Origin: Heliopora coerulea
Taxonomy: Eukaryota; Cnidaria; Anthozoa; Scleralcyonacea; Helioporidae
Reading direction: 5' to 3'
NCBI GenBank assembly: GCA_030142905.1
Contig: JASJOG010000025.1
Location: 248,001-312,000 of the forward strand
DNA length: 64,000 nt
This document shows positions 35,273 to 47,624 of the stretch, piece after piece. Below the pieces are notes generated by a model, which made no database searches, was not told the DNA's origin, and worked only from the letters and a program-made list of their open reading frames with translations. Both the position numbers and the translations under genes were made by a program. How positions within the stretch are numbered: position 1 is the first letter of the stretch; each line of letters starts with the position of its first letter.

Positions 35273-35623
35273 CTTCGTCATGTAAACCAGGTTTAAGTTA
35301 TCAATCTCATAAATTTACTCGTGATGTTGATATCTACTTATCAATCTCATTAAATTATTCATGAGGTTGATATCTAGTTATCAACCTGTCAATCTAGTAG
35401 ATCGCTCAACCTGACACTTCCTTGCAAATATTTAAAACGACTTAAAACGTAAACACCTCTGATCCATCAACGCATGCAAACAACCTAGCAACATCTATTT
35501 CACTAGTAAACATTATAGCCAACACTATTTCTTGTTGAAACTTTCAATATTCTCCACAACCATATGCACAAATTAATCGGTCTTATCCTAGAAAATGGAA
35601 ATATCTGGAAAGAAAGTGAACTG

Positions 35624-36466
35624 AAATGTGCAGTTTGCAGCTATGACGTAACATGACGTCGTATACGATGCGATAGTATTCCCAGAAATACCCACACACG
35701 AATTTGCAGTGAGCACTTTGAAGGGGGAGCTAAAATGACAAAAACGATGTACCTTGCACTTTTGCTAGCACAAAAAAGGCAAAACCAAGATCGACTGAAA
35801 GAATGAGAAAGAACGAAATACAACTGCAAGCAGAGACTGCATCAGATTCACAAGTTCGATCTACAACGTGCATGTCAGAGCTACCAACTTGCAGTTCAAC
35901 TACTGATGAATTGCCTACTTCTGGTGTTGAAAATCTTTATCTTTGTTGAAAATCTTTATCTAGCACGAGTAGCCGAGACCAATTCAGACGGTAACATAAC
36001 GAATCCCGAAGCTTGCTCTGCTCTTAAAATCTTAGTTGAGGTTTGCCATCAAGTCATATCATCTTGCGACAAGGAATGTCAAGTTAACTTTTGTGAAAAA
36101 CAGTTAAAAGAAAAAGACAATGTTATAGAGGAACTCGGAAGACGTGTTGAATTGTCTACAGAGCGAGAACTGAATGCTACAAATGTGAAGAGAAATGAGT
36201 CAAAATTAAAGTTTTGCACAGGTTTCACAAATACTGAACTTTTTGATTGTTGTTTTGATTTTGTCGCCAAAGGGCAGTTCACACAGCACAGTCAAGCCGC
36301 CTTGTGCCTTGAAGATCAATTTCTGCTAGTGTTAATTCGACTAAGATTGGGCTTTTCTGAAAAACTTTCATCGTTTCTGTTCAATGTGAATATTTCAACT
36401 GTTTCAAGGATTTTCCTTCGCAGGATACAAGCAATGTATAGAAGATTTAAACTAAATCAGCTTTAG
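35624..36466 (+). pseudogene. THAP/HTH transposase pseudogene (DDE_Tnp_4-like N-terminal half)
   Basis: One frame holds KCAVCSYDVT, a stop (TGA at 35654), then RICSEHFEGG, the C-x2-C and C-x2-H-F signatures of a THAP zinc finger whose middle is shortened. After a second stop near 35.80 kb the frame is open for 186 codons from 35906 to 36466. Its C-terminal half reads CLEDQFLLVLIRLRLGFSEK...STVSRIFLRRI, the helix-turn-helix region that precedes the catalytic domain in THAP-type DDE transposases. The segment before it is Lys/Glu-rich and likely coiled coil. The catalytic DDE domain that should follow is missing, so the copy is truncated and inactive. Confidence 0.65.
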
Positions 36467-36707
36467 AAAACCTCACTAATGATGATGTAAGGCGGTTGTA
36501 TACCTTAGACCACGGTATATAACTTTTGCTTATCACCCAGCATTTTACCTTGACGGCAACGCCAACACCCTTCAACCAATTTGAATAAATGGTAAGGAAT
36601 GCAGAACGTTATCACAACTTGACAAGTAAAATCCTTGTCGGCTGAAGAGTTCAATAGTGACAAAACAGTATCATCCAGGAAACTCAAGCCAACGTTAATA
36701 GCATATA

Positions 36708-36742
36708 TTAAAAAAAAAAAAAAAACCGAAAAAAAAAACCCT
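36708..36742. repeat. Poly-A tract
   Basis: Two A-runs separated by CCG. It may mark the tail of a retroposed sequence, but no donor transcript is recognised upstream. Confidence 0.7.
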
Positions 36743-36867
36743 GTTTTCTGTATGCATCATTTTAAAACGTAAACTGCACGTGTAAAGTGTGATACTAATC
36801 GTAGAATAAAATTCAAGTCCCAACAAAAATGCGGAACATAGGCGTCGAAAGATAGAATTTTAATACA

Positions 36868-36903
36868 GTTCTAACGTTTCATTGCTTCTCGCAACATCAT
36901 CGG
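36868..36903 (-). ncRNA. Hammerhead-like motif with disrupted cleavage site
   Basis: On the minus strand: CCGATGA (one change from CTGATGA) at 36903-36897, a helix II hairpin (TTGC and GCAA around GAGAA), GAAA at 36880-36877, then C-GTTA-G, but the expected GTC is GAAC. Sequence downstream (ATTCTATCTTTCGACGCC) looks like a retroelement end. It is probably an inactive relative of the 25.05-kb motif. Confidence 0.4.
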
Positions 36904-37212
36904 AGAATGAATGTGTCATAAGACCAGGTGACATATTACAGCGGTCATATTACAGGCTGTTTAAACATCATACGCTGGAGAAAATCATTGAGGTAAGAAA
37001 GGTGATAATGAGCACGAAAAGCAGACTATAAGCGATGAAAAAATAGGTTAAAGACGGACACATACAAAAATAAAACAGAGAAAGTGGCACAGAGCTCATA
37101 TTGCTGTTGAGTGAAGGGTTAAGTTTTGGCGATTAGAAGGTTTTCCATGACAAGAAGTTCAGAAATGGAAGAGCACGATGAAAGGATTGCGAAATCGTCA
37201 TGTCGGAGTAAA

Positions 37213-37262
37213 ATTGTTAATTTTACTCTGGCTAATACCAGGCGATTTTACTCGTCAACGGG
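37213..37262 (+). repeat. Dispersed 'ACTCGTCAAGG' repeat, copy c
   Basis: Reads TTAATTTTACTCTGGCTAAT then ACCAGGCGATTTTACTCGTC, closely matching copy d 390 bp away. Confidence 0.6.
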
Positions 37263-37602
37263 ATATTTACAACCTCTAAAAGGTTAAAAACTTTAATCTC
37301 CTTTAACGGGCCATTTCGCAACTTGTTAATTTTCTAGTAAAAAATTTTAACACGTTCTCTGATCAAAGAATTTATTGTTACAAGCTTTCAGTCCCCAGAT
37401 TGCAACCTTCAAAGGGTAAACATAAAATAAAGTAATGCACAACAACAGGTCTATATTATAAAAGATAAAAGTCATGATAGTAGACCTGACATATAGACCT
37501 GTTATTATATGCTTTACTTAACTTTATGACTTTAGGTTTACCCGTTCTATAATTTTTTACTTGTGATGTATAATCCTGGTCACGCTTCCTACATTTTTTC
37601 GT

Positions 37603-37685
37603 TTGTTAATTTTACTGTGGCTAACGCCAGACAATTTTACTCGTCAAGGGGAGACCTCCTGAAAACTCGTCCACTGAAGGGTTGA
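37603..37685 (+). repeat. Dispersed 'ACTCGTCAAGG' repeat, copy d (longest)
   Basis: The best-preserved copy, running from TTTGTTAATTTTACTGTGGC through ACTCGTCAAGGGGAGACCTC to CACTGAAGGGTTGA. It can be read as a short open stretch (NFT-ANARQFYSSRG), as can copies a and c. Confidence 0.65.
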
Positions 37686-37861
37686 TTATCTAATTCGAGT
37701 TTGATGTAAGAAGTCTTCACCCGAGCAGTGCATAAGAAAGCAAATAATTGTACTTCACCTCCATTCGTTTTAATACCATTGTTAAGAGGTAGATTGAGTC
37801 ATTTGATGTGACGCACTTCTTTGCATAAAAGGACGTTCTACTTATTTGCAGAATGAATGAC

Positions 37862-38231
<370 letters not shown>

Positions 38232-38239
38232 AATCTCCA

Positions 38240-38800
38240 AATGTTTTTGTTGTTTGGTTGAATTATGCTGTCTTCCAATCCCAAGCACCAGACAATGAGG
38301 TGGTAGATAACAATTTCTTTATCATAGAAGACTTGTTCATTGACTCGCTGTTGGAAATTGTGACGTAAACGGAAAGGAAGATTATAGATTATAGACAAGA
38401 GACCTTTGATAACATGTACTGTAAGGGGTGGTCTTAGACGTTGGGGGATATCCATTAAACAAGTTTCAAAAACCAAATCCCGGTGAGTGTGGATTGGTCA
38501 AATTAATTTTCCACATTGCCGCTATACCGTTCAGTTTGCTTTATCTATCTAAGTCAACTGCTTTCACAACTTAGACAACTAACCTCATACACAACATCCG
38601 ATATGTTCCTGATAGTTATTGGATATTTGAAGTTAGCAAAAATATTAAATTTTGTCGTTTGCAAATTTGGTTTAGATTTTGAGGTTGGGATCCACCAAAA
38701 CGTTTCAGCTTTCTCTTCAATGATCGTAGGAGTTGTTCCCCTTTTGTAGCAATTTAGGGCAATTCCAGTACACCAACAGCTTGGCAAGATTATCATTGAG
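38240..38800 (-). pseudogene. Possible Penelope-like or other retroelement remnant
   Basis: A minus-strand frame ending near 38554 reads NISDVVYEVSCLSCESS, which resembles the 'NVVY-x-I-x-C-x-x-C' start of the GIY-YIG endonuclease of Penelope-like elements. The diagnostic YIGxT-R motif is not recognisable in the stop-containing continuation. An 86-codon frame follows (38476-38216) without a family match. Weak support only. Confidence 0.25.
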
Positions 38801-40480
38801 ATAGATCATTATTGTCATTGTTATAATTATGATTATGACTGTGATTATAGTACAAGTTACACTTATTTTCATTTGTACAAAGGTGTCAAAATATATACAA
38901 TAACCGGAGGATCTTGCTAACACTTATTCTAATTCAAATTTCTATTACCTTGTAAAATCACCTGAGAATTAAGATGATTTTCTTCACAAAGGGTGAACTC
39001 AAGGCACTCTGCCAAGTGTAATGATAACGATTATTGCGCATAGTCCCTACTCGAGCACAATCTCAGTTTTTGGCATCCTTTGTAACCTTTGACGTCAACA
39101 TTGATAACATAATAACATAGATTATCACAGGAGATTAACACTGCATGAATTTAACGTGAATTTGAAAAATTCGTGTTAATTACAGCTATGTTAATTTTTG
39201 TCAGCTTTAATTCCCGTGACATTAATTAAGTGGAGCGTTAAACTTCGCGACTTTAATTTCTATAAACATTCCCCCAAATTCTGGATCCAGTCTAGAGATA
39301 GTTGACACTTAGGCAACAACTGCCTTTCTTTTTCTTGTTTTGTTTTTTGTTGTTGTCTTCTTTTTTCAATTTGTTACAAGTTTGCAACACTTCTAGTTCA
39401 TTACATCCTTGCTTTCTGAAGAGTTACCGTCACCCGCTTGCTTTTCACCCTAAATATCTTACTCAGTATAACCTTCTTCCGCAGAATAAGACACCTCCTT
39501 GGCTCTTTCTCTTTAATCCTCTAAGCTTTTGCACTTTGACCTCAAACAACCACCACCTTTGGTATCATTACAACGTCTCCTTGAATGATAGCGGATCTTT
39601 TTGGCTTCACAGAGGTACCTTCTCCGGTAAATTTAGCATCATGTCCTAAAACATAGCAAACATAATCGGTCATTTCCTTTGGCACTTGCTCGACAACTAC
39701 AGGATACTATGTTTCCGGTATGGTTAGCAATCCTAGTACAGCAAAGCCATCACGTACATTGTGTTCTCTTTTGAATGACACTTTCTGCTGAAAGTATGGC
39801 TTCCAGTTATTTGTCGTTTATTACACACGATTCCTCGTAATCCAGTTGCAGACCGAAATGAGTCCAATATGTACACCATAACTATAATTTTATTTTCAAC
39901 GACCGAGCCTTTTCTGCCCTTTTCTGACCGCGAATGAGCCCTCCCACTTGGAAATTAAACACAGCGGTGGGCTGAGGTTATTTTTTAATCAGTTCCTTCA
40001 CAGGTTCGACCTATCGTAATACCTGTTAAGGTGTCCCATACTTCTGTAATAATTCTCGTCGCGAGTAAAGAAATGTCAGGATATCCAGATTACAGAACTT
40101 CAGGAAAGCACAAGTTTCTGACCCAAGTTCTGTTATAACTTTGTATTTTCCACCAACTCAAGCAGCCGGGCTCTCCAGTGAAGAGAAATCTGCTGTTTTA
40201 GTGGACGTCAATAACGATTTTAAGCATTAAGCCTAAACGAATGACCTACCACCAGAAAGATAAATGTGAGATTGCCAATAATGCCAGCCAGTGTGCAATA
40301 ACAGTTAAAAGTGTCGTTTCTCGATAGAAGAAAAAATTCCCCAAGCTGACCAAAAGCACTGCGCGTGGATGGCTTGCCAATTACAAATCTCAGTTGAAAA
40401 TCACGCCGCAAATTTTATCAAAACATAGAAATCGCAGATAAGCGAGACAGACTTCTCTTATTATCAGATGAGCTCAATTT
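38800..40480. other. Region without recognisable gene
   Basis: Contains an AT-rich stretch with repeated TTAAT/GTGAATT words (39130-39265) similar in style to 44985-45140. The 115-codon frame at 39302-39649 lacks a recognisable motif. Confidence 0.3.
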
Positions 40481-40489
40481 CAAAGTGCG

Positions 40490-40836
40490 TTAATGTCTCG
40501 TCAACTTAAGAACTGTCAGTGGAACTATCAACATTACAGGCATGTTTTCCATGGCGTTCTTATGAGAATGATCAAGAGGGATCTTGCAAGATATGATCAG
40601 TACTTAGAGTTTTCGCATTATGAATGGCTTGGTGCAATCCTTGTACCCCAGAAGCCGCTTCAACACATAGTATTCCAGACCAATTGATAATCAATGTCGG
40701 CCAGACGCCCTCAAAAATTTGTCACAATGGAGTAAGTGAGTTCGGCAGAAACAACTCAAAACACTTGGAAAAGATAAGAGGAAACGATGAACTTGGAATG
40801 ACACTCGGTTTAACCCAAACTGTAACAGGAACGTAA
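40490..40836 (+). pseudogene. pogo/CENP-B-like DDE transposase fragment, frameshifted
   Basis: In one frame HVFHGVLMRMIKRDLARYDQ then YLEF resembles the 'RGVLMGLI....Y..YLEF' helix of pogo-type transposases. In another frame the sequence continues LIINVGQTPSKICHNGVSEF through GRNNSKHLEKIRGNDELG to TLGLTQTVTG, matching the 'N-x-D-Q-T-P ... K ... G..D.... T...T-x-T-G' region around the first catalytic Asp, which here is Gly. The frameshift, the lost Asp and the missing C-terminal part mark it as dead. Confidence 0.5.
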
Positions 40837-41996
40837 AGATGCAATCATCTCTTTTCTAGATATTTGTACTAGAAAAAGTCAGCATTATCTTTCCTTCATT
40901 TCAATTTTCTTGAAGTAAAGCGCACAAATATTAATGAAACTCGACAGAGAAAACATCGACCAGCTATATACCTCATTCGTAATGGCAGCTGAGATTAGAG
41001 GCCTGTAAGATGTGGTTCTGGAGACAGATGTTAAAAATCAGCTGGAAAGAAAGGATACGGAATGAAGAAGTGCCCACACAAGTTCGAGACAACGTTCCTT
41101 ACTTGACTGGTACCATTTAAAGCAAATAGAGAATATAGCTGGCACATACCATCAGACACGGGAGCTAGTTGGCAACAGTGATCGAGGGGAGAAAAGAGGG
41201 TAAAAGATGTAGAGGCAGAAGAAGGAAGACCATGATATCATTAGTCCTCGGACACAGAGAGACATTTGCAACATTTAAGAAAAGGGCAATGATGAGAGAA
41301 GTTGTATGAGTTTTAGACCTGCCAACAGGCCGAACACCAGAGAGGGAATGGCAGCTGCTAAAATATTCTTTTATTAGCATGTAAATTAATTTGACTGGCT
41401 TCCTACGCGTGTTCGTAATTCAAACGAATCTCTAAGATACACATAAAAGGATATTTAAACTGGCGGCCGTTATGATGAATACCGTCTAGTCACCTCCAAG
41501 TGCGCAAGAAGTAATGTTTTGTCATTTCAGCTTGAATTAGTTGTGTTGTTCTCACAAAGGCTTGTATGTTAGTCGTGCGTTCTCGTATTTATTAAATCAT
41601 CGTGATTAATATATGCACTTGTTCTGTCAATGCTACTCCATTACACTCCTTGGGGTTACGGTTGGCATGAGGAATCTGCGGTTGGATAATACAGAGCTCG
41701 CTGTTCTTGTTCTTTGTTCGTCTTTAAGTTTTGAGTGTGTCACAAGTTCGAAGATGGAAGAAGACTCAAGACACGAAGCTTAAGTACAAATCGGCAGTCT
41801 TGGTGCACTTAGGCCGTTAGTTTTCATTCTCGTTGAGCCGCATATTGACTTTTAATTTATTTTTGGACAGGCGGCGTGTTGTAATGTCGTTATATGAAAC
41901 TATGAGTAAATTTGTAAATCATGGTTTGATTTACTAAAGACACCGTCCTTTATAATATGAGATCATGAATGAAATAAAATATTATGATTAGATATG

Positions 41997-42287
41997 CACT
42001 GCAAAAAATTAAAATCTTGTGTAGATATTTTTTCTAGTTTTAAGATTAATTTCCTGGCTTAAAGAAGTTAATTCTTGATAAGAAAAGCCATGTAGATTTT
42101 TTTTCTTCTTTCGAGAATTTTAAGAAAATGTGCGTTGATTCAAGAATATTTTTCCTCTCTCGTGTAGATGTATTTTCTTAATTAAATAAAATATGTCTTA
42201 ATGTTTTAAGAAACCTTTTCTTATCAAGATAGCTTGTTGAGCAAAATTATCCTGTCTACGGGACAAGAAAACATTCCTTAATGAAGA
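41997..42287 (+). mobile_element. Miniature TIR element, CACTGCAAAAA family, copy 2 (right end missing)
   Basis: Starts with the intact tip CACTGCAAAAAATT and follows copy 1 and copy 3 block by block (TTCTAGTTTTAAGATTAATT, TTCTTGATAAGAAAAGCC, GTCTACGGGACAAGAAAACA). It breaks off at AAGAAAACATA exactly where the AATAC tail of a minus-strand LINE begins, so its right end is lost or was replaced. Confidence 0.7.
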
Positions 42288-42935
42288 AAACATACAATAC
42301 AATACAATACAATACAATACAATACAATAATTTATTGGACACTTCCCAAATGGGGCTTTTCAGTGAACAATTACAAGAAATAGAAGTTATAATGTGTTAC
42401 TAAACTATATAACAAGTAAATAATTAAAATTATTAACTATGTAGAATTAAATTGGTTAAAAAGTTGCCTTCTCAAGTTATGTTTAAATGTTTGTACAGAT
42501 TCACAAAGTTTCAAAAAAGCATCTAAATTGTTCCATAAAGTTACAATATGATAATAAAAGGACCTCTGTCCGGCCGTTGTCTTGAACAGCGGAATATTCA
42601 AAAGTTGAGAGCTTCTGAGAACTTACGTAATTTGGTGATTGATTATTTATACATTTAAAAACGAGGACAGCATCACGAAAATAAAGTTGTGTTTTAACAG
42701 GTAGCCGTTGTAACTCTTTTAAACCAGGGGTGATATGACCGTATTTTCTAATGCCCGTTACGACACGTGCTGCAAAGTTCTGCAAAATCTGTAACTTATG
42801 TAAATTTTTCCGAGAAGTACTAGACCATACAGATGAATAGTAAAATATTTTAGTAAAAACTAATGTATTAATTATTATGATAAGAGTATTCCTATCGAAT
42901 GCATGTTTAACACGATTTATTATTTTTTATTACGA
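42288..42935 (-). mobile_element. LINE C-terminal part with (TTGTA)n tail
   Basis: The minus strand is open from about 42930 and reads INRVKHAFDRNTLIIIINTL, then YYSSVWSSTSRKNLHKLQIL, then QNFAARVVTGIRKYGHITPG. This is the conserved post-thumb region of CR1/L2-like reverse transcriptases. The frame continues with YVSSQ and then decays. The 3' end is about 210 bp of UTR and an AATAC/TTGTA pentamer tail (42291-42328 on plus). Confidence 0.75.
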
Positions 42936-43740
42936 AAAAAATGTGTTTTAAAACACGGCAGTACTGGACGCATGAAAGCCTTGATCGGGAACCTTTATTT
43001 AGCTGCAAAACATTTTTTTCTTTCTCTGGAACGCGAAAGTCAATGTGTTAACAAAGCGCTGTGAACTAAAATGCATGTCAATAAGCAATTTTGTTCCAGC
43101 AATAAACTGGACAACTGTCTTTAGTTACATAATTCAATACTGTGAGTTAAGACAGTTCTGAAGGGGCTCAGCAGAGCAGAACGTGATATGTAGAGCATTT
43201 TACATAAACAAACCGGTGAACGTGGGCTTGCGATAAACAGAGATCGAAAGCCGTGTGTGCGATCAATTAAGACGCTCAAGAAAGGCAGAATAGAACTATT
43301 CTCTATCTCACTACAAAAAATATTTTACTGTTGTGAGTTAAGATAGTCTTCAAAGGTGACAAAACACTCATGGACATATTGGCGAAATAGAAGAGGTTCG
43401 AACGGTCTAACCGAAATCAGTTTATGGACGAATTATGATAGTTTTATTTCATTATCTTTTATACATTTCGGGATTCCATATAACTTTAATTCGACCCTCC
43501 AACAGACAGGAGAAATATCTTGCCTAACTGAGAAGTATAGTAGAATGGTGTTAATGGTCGTCTGTTGCGACTATGGAATGACCCTTGATACAAATGGTTG
43601 CGTATCTACGCTAATGAATGTCGCTTTCTATGCAAAAATAGAAATAGAATGCGACAAAAGCATTAATGAATGTAGATTGAATAAAATGAATGTCGTTTTG
43701 CGTTAACGAGCTTGAGGTTGGCGTTAATGATACTATATTT
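42936..43740. other. Unrelated 0.8-kb block between two LINE parts
   Basis: Between reverse-transcriptase motif 'VPQGS' (ending at about 43741) and the C-terminal part (from 42930) a full LINE should have about 200 further residues including the catalytic YADD motif. Instead there are about 805 bp without reverse-transcriptase coding. They contain two related segments (TGTGAGTTAAGACAGTTCTG at 43141 and TTGTGAGTTAAGATAGTCTT at 43333). It is an insertion/deletion product or a junction between two LINE copies. Confidence 0.4.
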
Positions 43741-44762
43741 TCTGGTAATGAACAGCAAAAGGTGTAAATAGGATGGGACCAAAGATACTACCTTGGGGGA
43801 CGCGACTCACGACCAGCAAGGGGTCTGACAGGGTTGAATTTATGCGCACCACTTGGCATCAGTCAGACAAGTAACTGCTAAACCAGGAATGGCTAGAACA
43901 TGACAAACTAATGTCCCGCAGTTTGTTTAATAATGTTTCATGATTTATACTATCAAATGCTTTACTTAGGTCCAATAACACAACTGCGGTTATTTCTTTC
44001 TTGTCAATAGCCTTAAATATAGTGTCCGTAACCTTTATCAACGATGTTTCAGTAGAGTGAAACTTTTTGTTTCCACTTTGTTTAGTAGAGAGTTTTTTTG
44101 TTTAACACTAGGTACGGTGTTAGCTGACTTATGCGGCTCGTTCACATACCTTTGATAATACTGGTAACAGTGAAATGGGACGGTTGTTTTCCACTTATTC
44201 ATGATGGCGATCCTTTGGGACTGTTACAACTTCGGCCTTCTTCCAAGCACATGGAAACTGGCCAGTCAGTAAGGCAGCATTAACAATTGAGGTGATAGAT
44301 GGAAGAATTACGGATAGGCTGTCTTTTATTACGCGAGCAGGAATCTTGTCATGGCTGGGAACTTTGTTCATTGGCATTGAGTTAATGATATTCTGGATAT
44401 CATTCGAATCAACTGATTTAAATGTAAATTCTTCGGACACTGGGTATTCCCTTGGGATAAAAGGTGCTTGTGATAAATCATAATTACATTGGTTTGACAA
44501 CAACTTAGTTTTTTCCAGGCCAACTTGGCCAAGTGAAGTAAAATAACCATTAAACTCGTTTGCAATAGTTTTATCATCTTTACTGTAAGATTTCTGAGGT
44601 ACGGTTCGCCTAGGGATACACGATCGTATCGTTTTCCAAATGCATCTCTTATTATTAGAGTTTCCCATTATCTGCTCAGTAACATATTCTTGTTCAGCTA
44701 ATCTTATTTCTTGCTTCACTTCTCTTTTAAAGTTCCTATTGGTAGCCCAGACTAAGATATAA
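43741..44762 (-). pseudogene. LINE reverse transcriptase, N-terminal half (CR1/L2-like)
   Basis: From about 44745 the minus strand encodes WATNRNFKREVKQEI, then a 174-codon frame with the pre-RT region and ITSIVNAALLTGQFPCAWKK. Next comes NNRPISLLPVLSKVCERA (RT motif 1), then after a frameshift and stops FHSTETSLIKVTDTIFKAI and VVLLDLSKAFDSINHETLL (motif A with the first catalytic Asp), and finally SRVPQGSIFGPILF (motif B). The 5' part with the endonuclease is truncated. AAAACATA is present both at 42283-42290 and at about 44765-44772, which could be the target duplication of one insertion including the 42.3-kb part. Confidence 0.75.
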
Positions 44763-44779
44763 GGCTAAAACATAGCTGT

Positions 44780-44880
44780 ACGTATACGTACGTATTTGTA
44801 TGTTTGTCTTTTGTACTTGGATGTTAGTCGTATGTTGTTGTATGTACTCGTATGTTGTCGTATGCACTCGTATTTTACTC
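44780..44880. repeat. Degenerate GTATG/CGTATG repeat
   Basis: Repeated words of the type ACTCGTATGTTGTCGTATG and CGTACGTAT. Low complexity. Confidence 0.6.
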
Positions 44881-45449
44881 GTGTGTAGTTTTAGTCTCGA
44901 TCAAATGAATAACCCAAAACAGTCTACCTGAATCCGCAGTATTGAGAGACAAAATAAAGTCTGTTCCTTTTGTCACCACAAAAAGTGTTCACGTTAATTT
45001 CTTTCATTTTGAAATTTTTACGCCTTCTTTCACATTAATTTCCTCGACTTGGAAGTAATTTTCCCTTAATTTGATCCGCTTTAATTTAAGTCGCGTTAGT
45101 TTGAAAAATCTTGATTAACACGAGCGTTAATTTCCTATAACAAGGTAGATCCCGAAGGAAACACTTCATTACCATTTTGCTTAAAAACGAGACCCAATTC
45201 CATAAAAGAGCGTAGACACTTTCAAGCTTTTGTATCGACGAGAAACAAGCAAGCTTTCTTCCTAGATTTAATGACATGTGGTCTTTTTATGCTCATTGGC
45301 AAGTATGCTAAACGTGATAAATTTATAATTTATGTTCTGCATGGACGTTTGGTTAGTCTGTCTCACTGGGCGTCGGAAATTCTGGTTCTCAGTTTGATTT
45401 AAAGTAAATTAAATATTCTGAATTATATTTTGACATCGTTCCACTTTAT

Positions 45450-45677
45450 TGACAAATGTGCTTGGAGTTATCGAGGGGATAATTATAAAGAAAATAACCT
45501 AAAGGGAAAACAATTTCACTTCGAGTAAGCGGGATGTTCGCGTTGTCGATGGTTTGAGTAATCGAGGGTGAAACCACAGCAAAAGTATAAAGCAAATTTC
45601 GGAGAAATTGATGTTGGTTCGAGTAAGTGCGAGGTTCGAGTTATCAAGGGTTCGAGTTATCAGGAGTCAACTGTAAT
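45450..45677. mobile_element. Mariner-type miniature element remnant with 'GTTCGAGTTATC' repeats
   Basis: Contains several tandem-like words GTTCGAGTTATCAAGGGTTC and GGTTTGAGTAATCGAGGGTG. It ends on the right with GAGTTATCAGGAGTCAACTG TA, a tip style (CAGTTGACTC... with TA) seen in Tc1/mariner-like miniature elements. The left tip is not recognisable, so it is truncated or decayed. Confidence 0.45.
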
Positions 45678-47624
45678 TTGGATTTCCCAAGTTCATGATC
45701 TAATAATCGATAATTTTAAATCTATCACCAAAGCTCGCGTACTTACTTAATCGCCATCCGTGATGAAAGTGGACAAATTGCGGATTTCTAAAGGAGCTGA
45801 GCCCCATTCACTCGAACCCTTGTTCATGTCCCCAACATGAACCATGAGCACCGGTAAATCGCATTTACCACACAGTGTGATTTCAGTTCGTCCGTGCTGG
45901 CGTTCATCTGTTTTATTTAATTCACTGAGATGCTGAAGAGAAGTGCTTCACTGTTTGACGTAACGTGTCAAGTAATTTCCTTAGTCCACTTCGTAGTTTT
46001 AAGTGCCTATGATAATCGTTTACCACTGGACAAACAATCACAAGTTTCCGACCATTCTTTTTATTGTGAAGGAATCTTGGTACGTTTCTTTGGTTTTATC
46101 ATATGTTATTAGTTATCATAATGACGCTCGAGAGCACTGGAAGAGAAGAGATCTAGTCAACGTGTAATCCATCACCTTTCACACTTTCACAAATGTAGGG
46201 GTTTGCATTTGGCAACATTTTTCATGTTCAATCAACAATATACCTCCCAAAGAATTTTCCAAACATTTTCTGCTGTCGTTCCCTTTCCGGAAATTCAAAG
46301 TCATCGACCCATTTCGGCCTGTCCTGGTTCCTTCCAAACATCGATAAACTTCGCACTGATCTTTCTGTATACCATTTTTGATGATCCCACTAATTCCCTA
46401 TCTTGGATTGGTCAGAATTCCTGCAAATGAGAGTCAGAAACCAAAAAATAATGAGAAGGCTTCTATTGAAGAGAATAAATCGAGCTCTAAAGCGTACAAA
46501 AAGCGTCAAAATTGTTGAAAACAACTCCAAAAAAGTGCAACAGAAATTTTGCAATATACACTGGTAAAAACTGAAATTTGCTGGTCACTATTGGAGAATG
46601 AAGAAAGCTTTCGTTGGTTGAATTCAGCATGGTTGCCTTAGCTCCCCGGATCAAATATTAAACAGTGAAGATGTTAGATTATTTCTAGAGCCAAGTCTAA
46701 TAGGAATAATCCAGGTTAAAGAGTTTAATTGTTAGACACAAGTGTTATCTATGAGTATCTATTAGATCATCCTGAAGTGAACAACAGAGCATTCGTTTTA
46801 AGCTGTTAAATTTTATAGCCTTACTTGCTACATAATAATCCACAAAGATCCGACAAAATTATCGGAATTACAACATTTCTACAAAATGGCCTGGTGCATC
46901 ACAGTTCACCGTACCGAACCAAACGTTTACGCTACATATAACCATGGTCCTTTGCGCGCTGTTGCATTGGGTTTGAAAAATATTGAATTTGGGAAGAATA
47001 AACCCTTAAATAACCTGTTTATTTAAGAGCAACATTCTTCGGCGATCATTCGAGGTAATTTACATTTGCAAAGCATCGCGCTCAAATGTACACCCGCAAT
47101 CTTTCTCGTTGCCGCCAATTGTTGTAAAAAATGAACCGCAGACTAGTGGCGACAATTATGGAAGCGGCTCTTGTAACCGCAGACATTAGTCAAGGAGGAA
47201 GATATCTGACTCCGGGAAGATTTACGTGTTGTCCCCAACGCATATGATTCAGACTCCACAGTCTTCAGGACGTACTGAAACGCTCTCGAATGAATCTTTA
47301 GCAGGAATTGTGCCCTTAAGTCACGATCGGATTCGTGAGGGCGACGAATCATAAGCAATAATTGTTATTGGGTCTTAACAATTCCGAATATTTTGTATGC
47401 GTTTATGGTATCCGCGAGGTCTTGGGGTTCGTAATTTAAGTCATTATTTACACGTTATTTGGTCTTATGATATGGCGTTTACGACTTATCCCTTCAAGTG
47501 TTTTCTGGTTAGATATCAATAGTAATATCGACGGCTCTAACTAGCTGATATCTTATGCACATGTCTTAGTCTAGCGAACGGCGAGACCGGAAAAAAAATA
47601 AATGTCCTTTTAACAGTTCGTATT
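45678..47624. other. Region without recognisable gene
   Basis: No coding motif, TIR element or retroelement signature was seen. Frames of 60-75 codons are isolated and without splice context. Confidence 0.3.
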
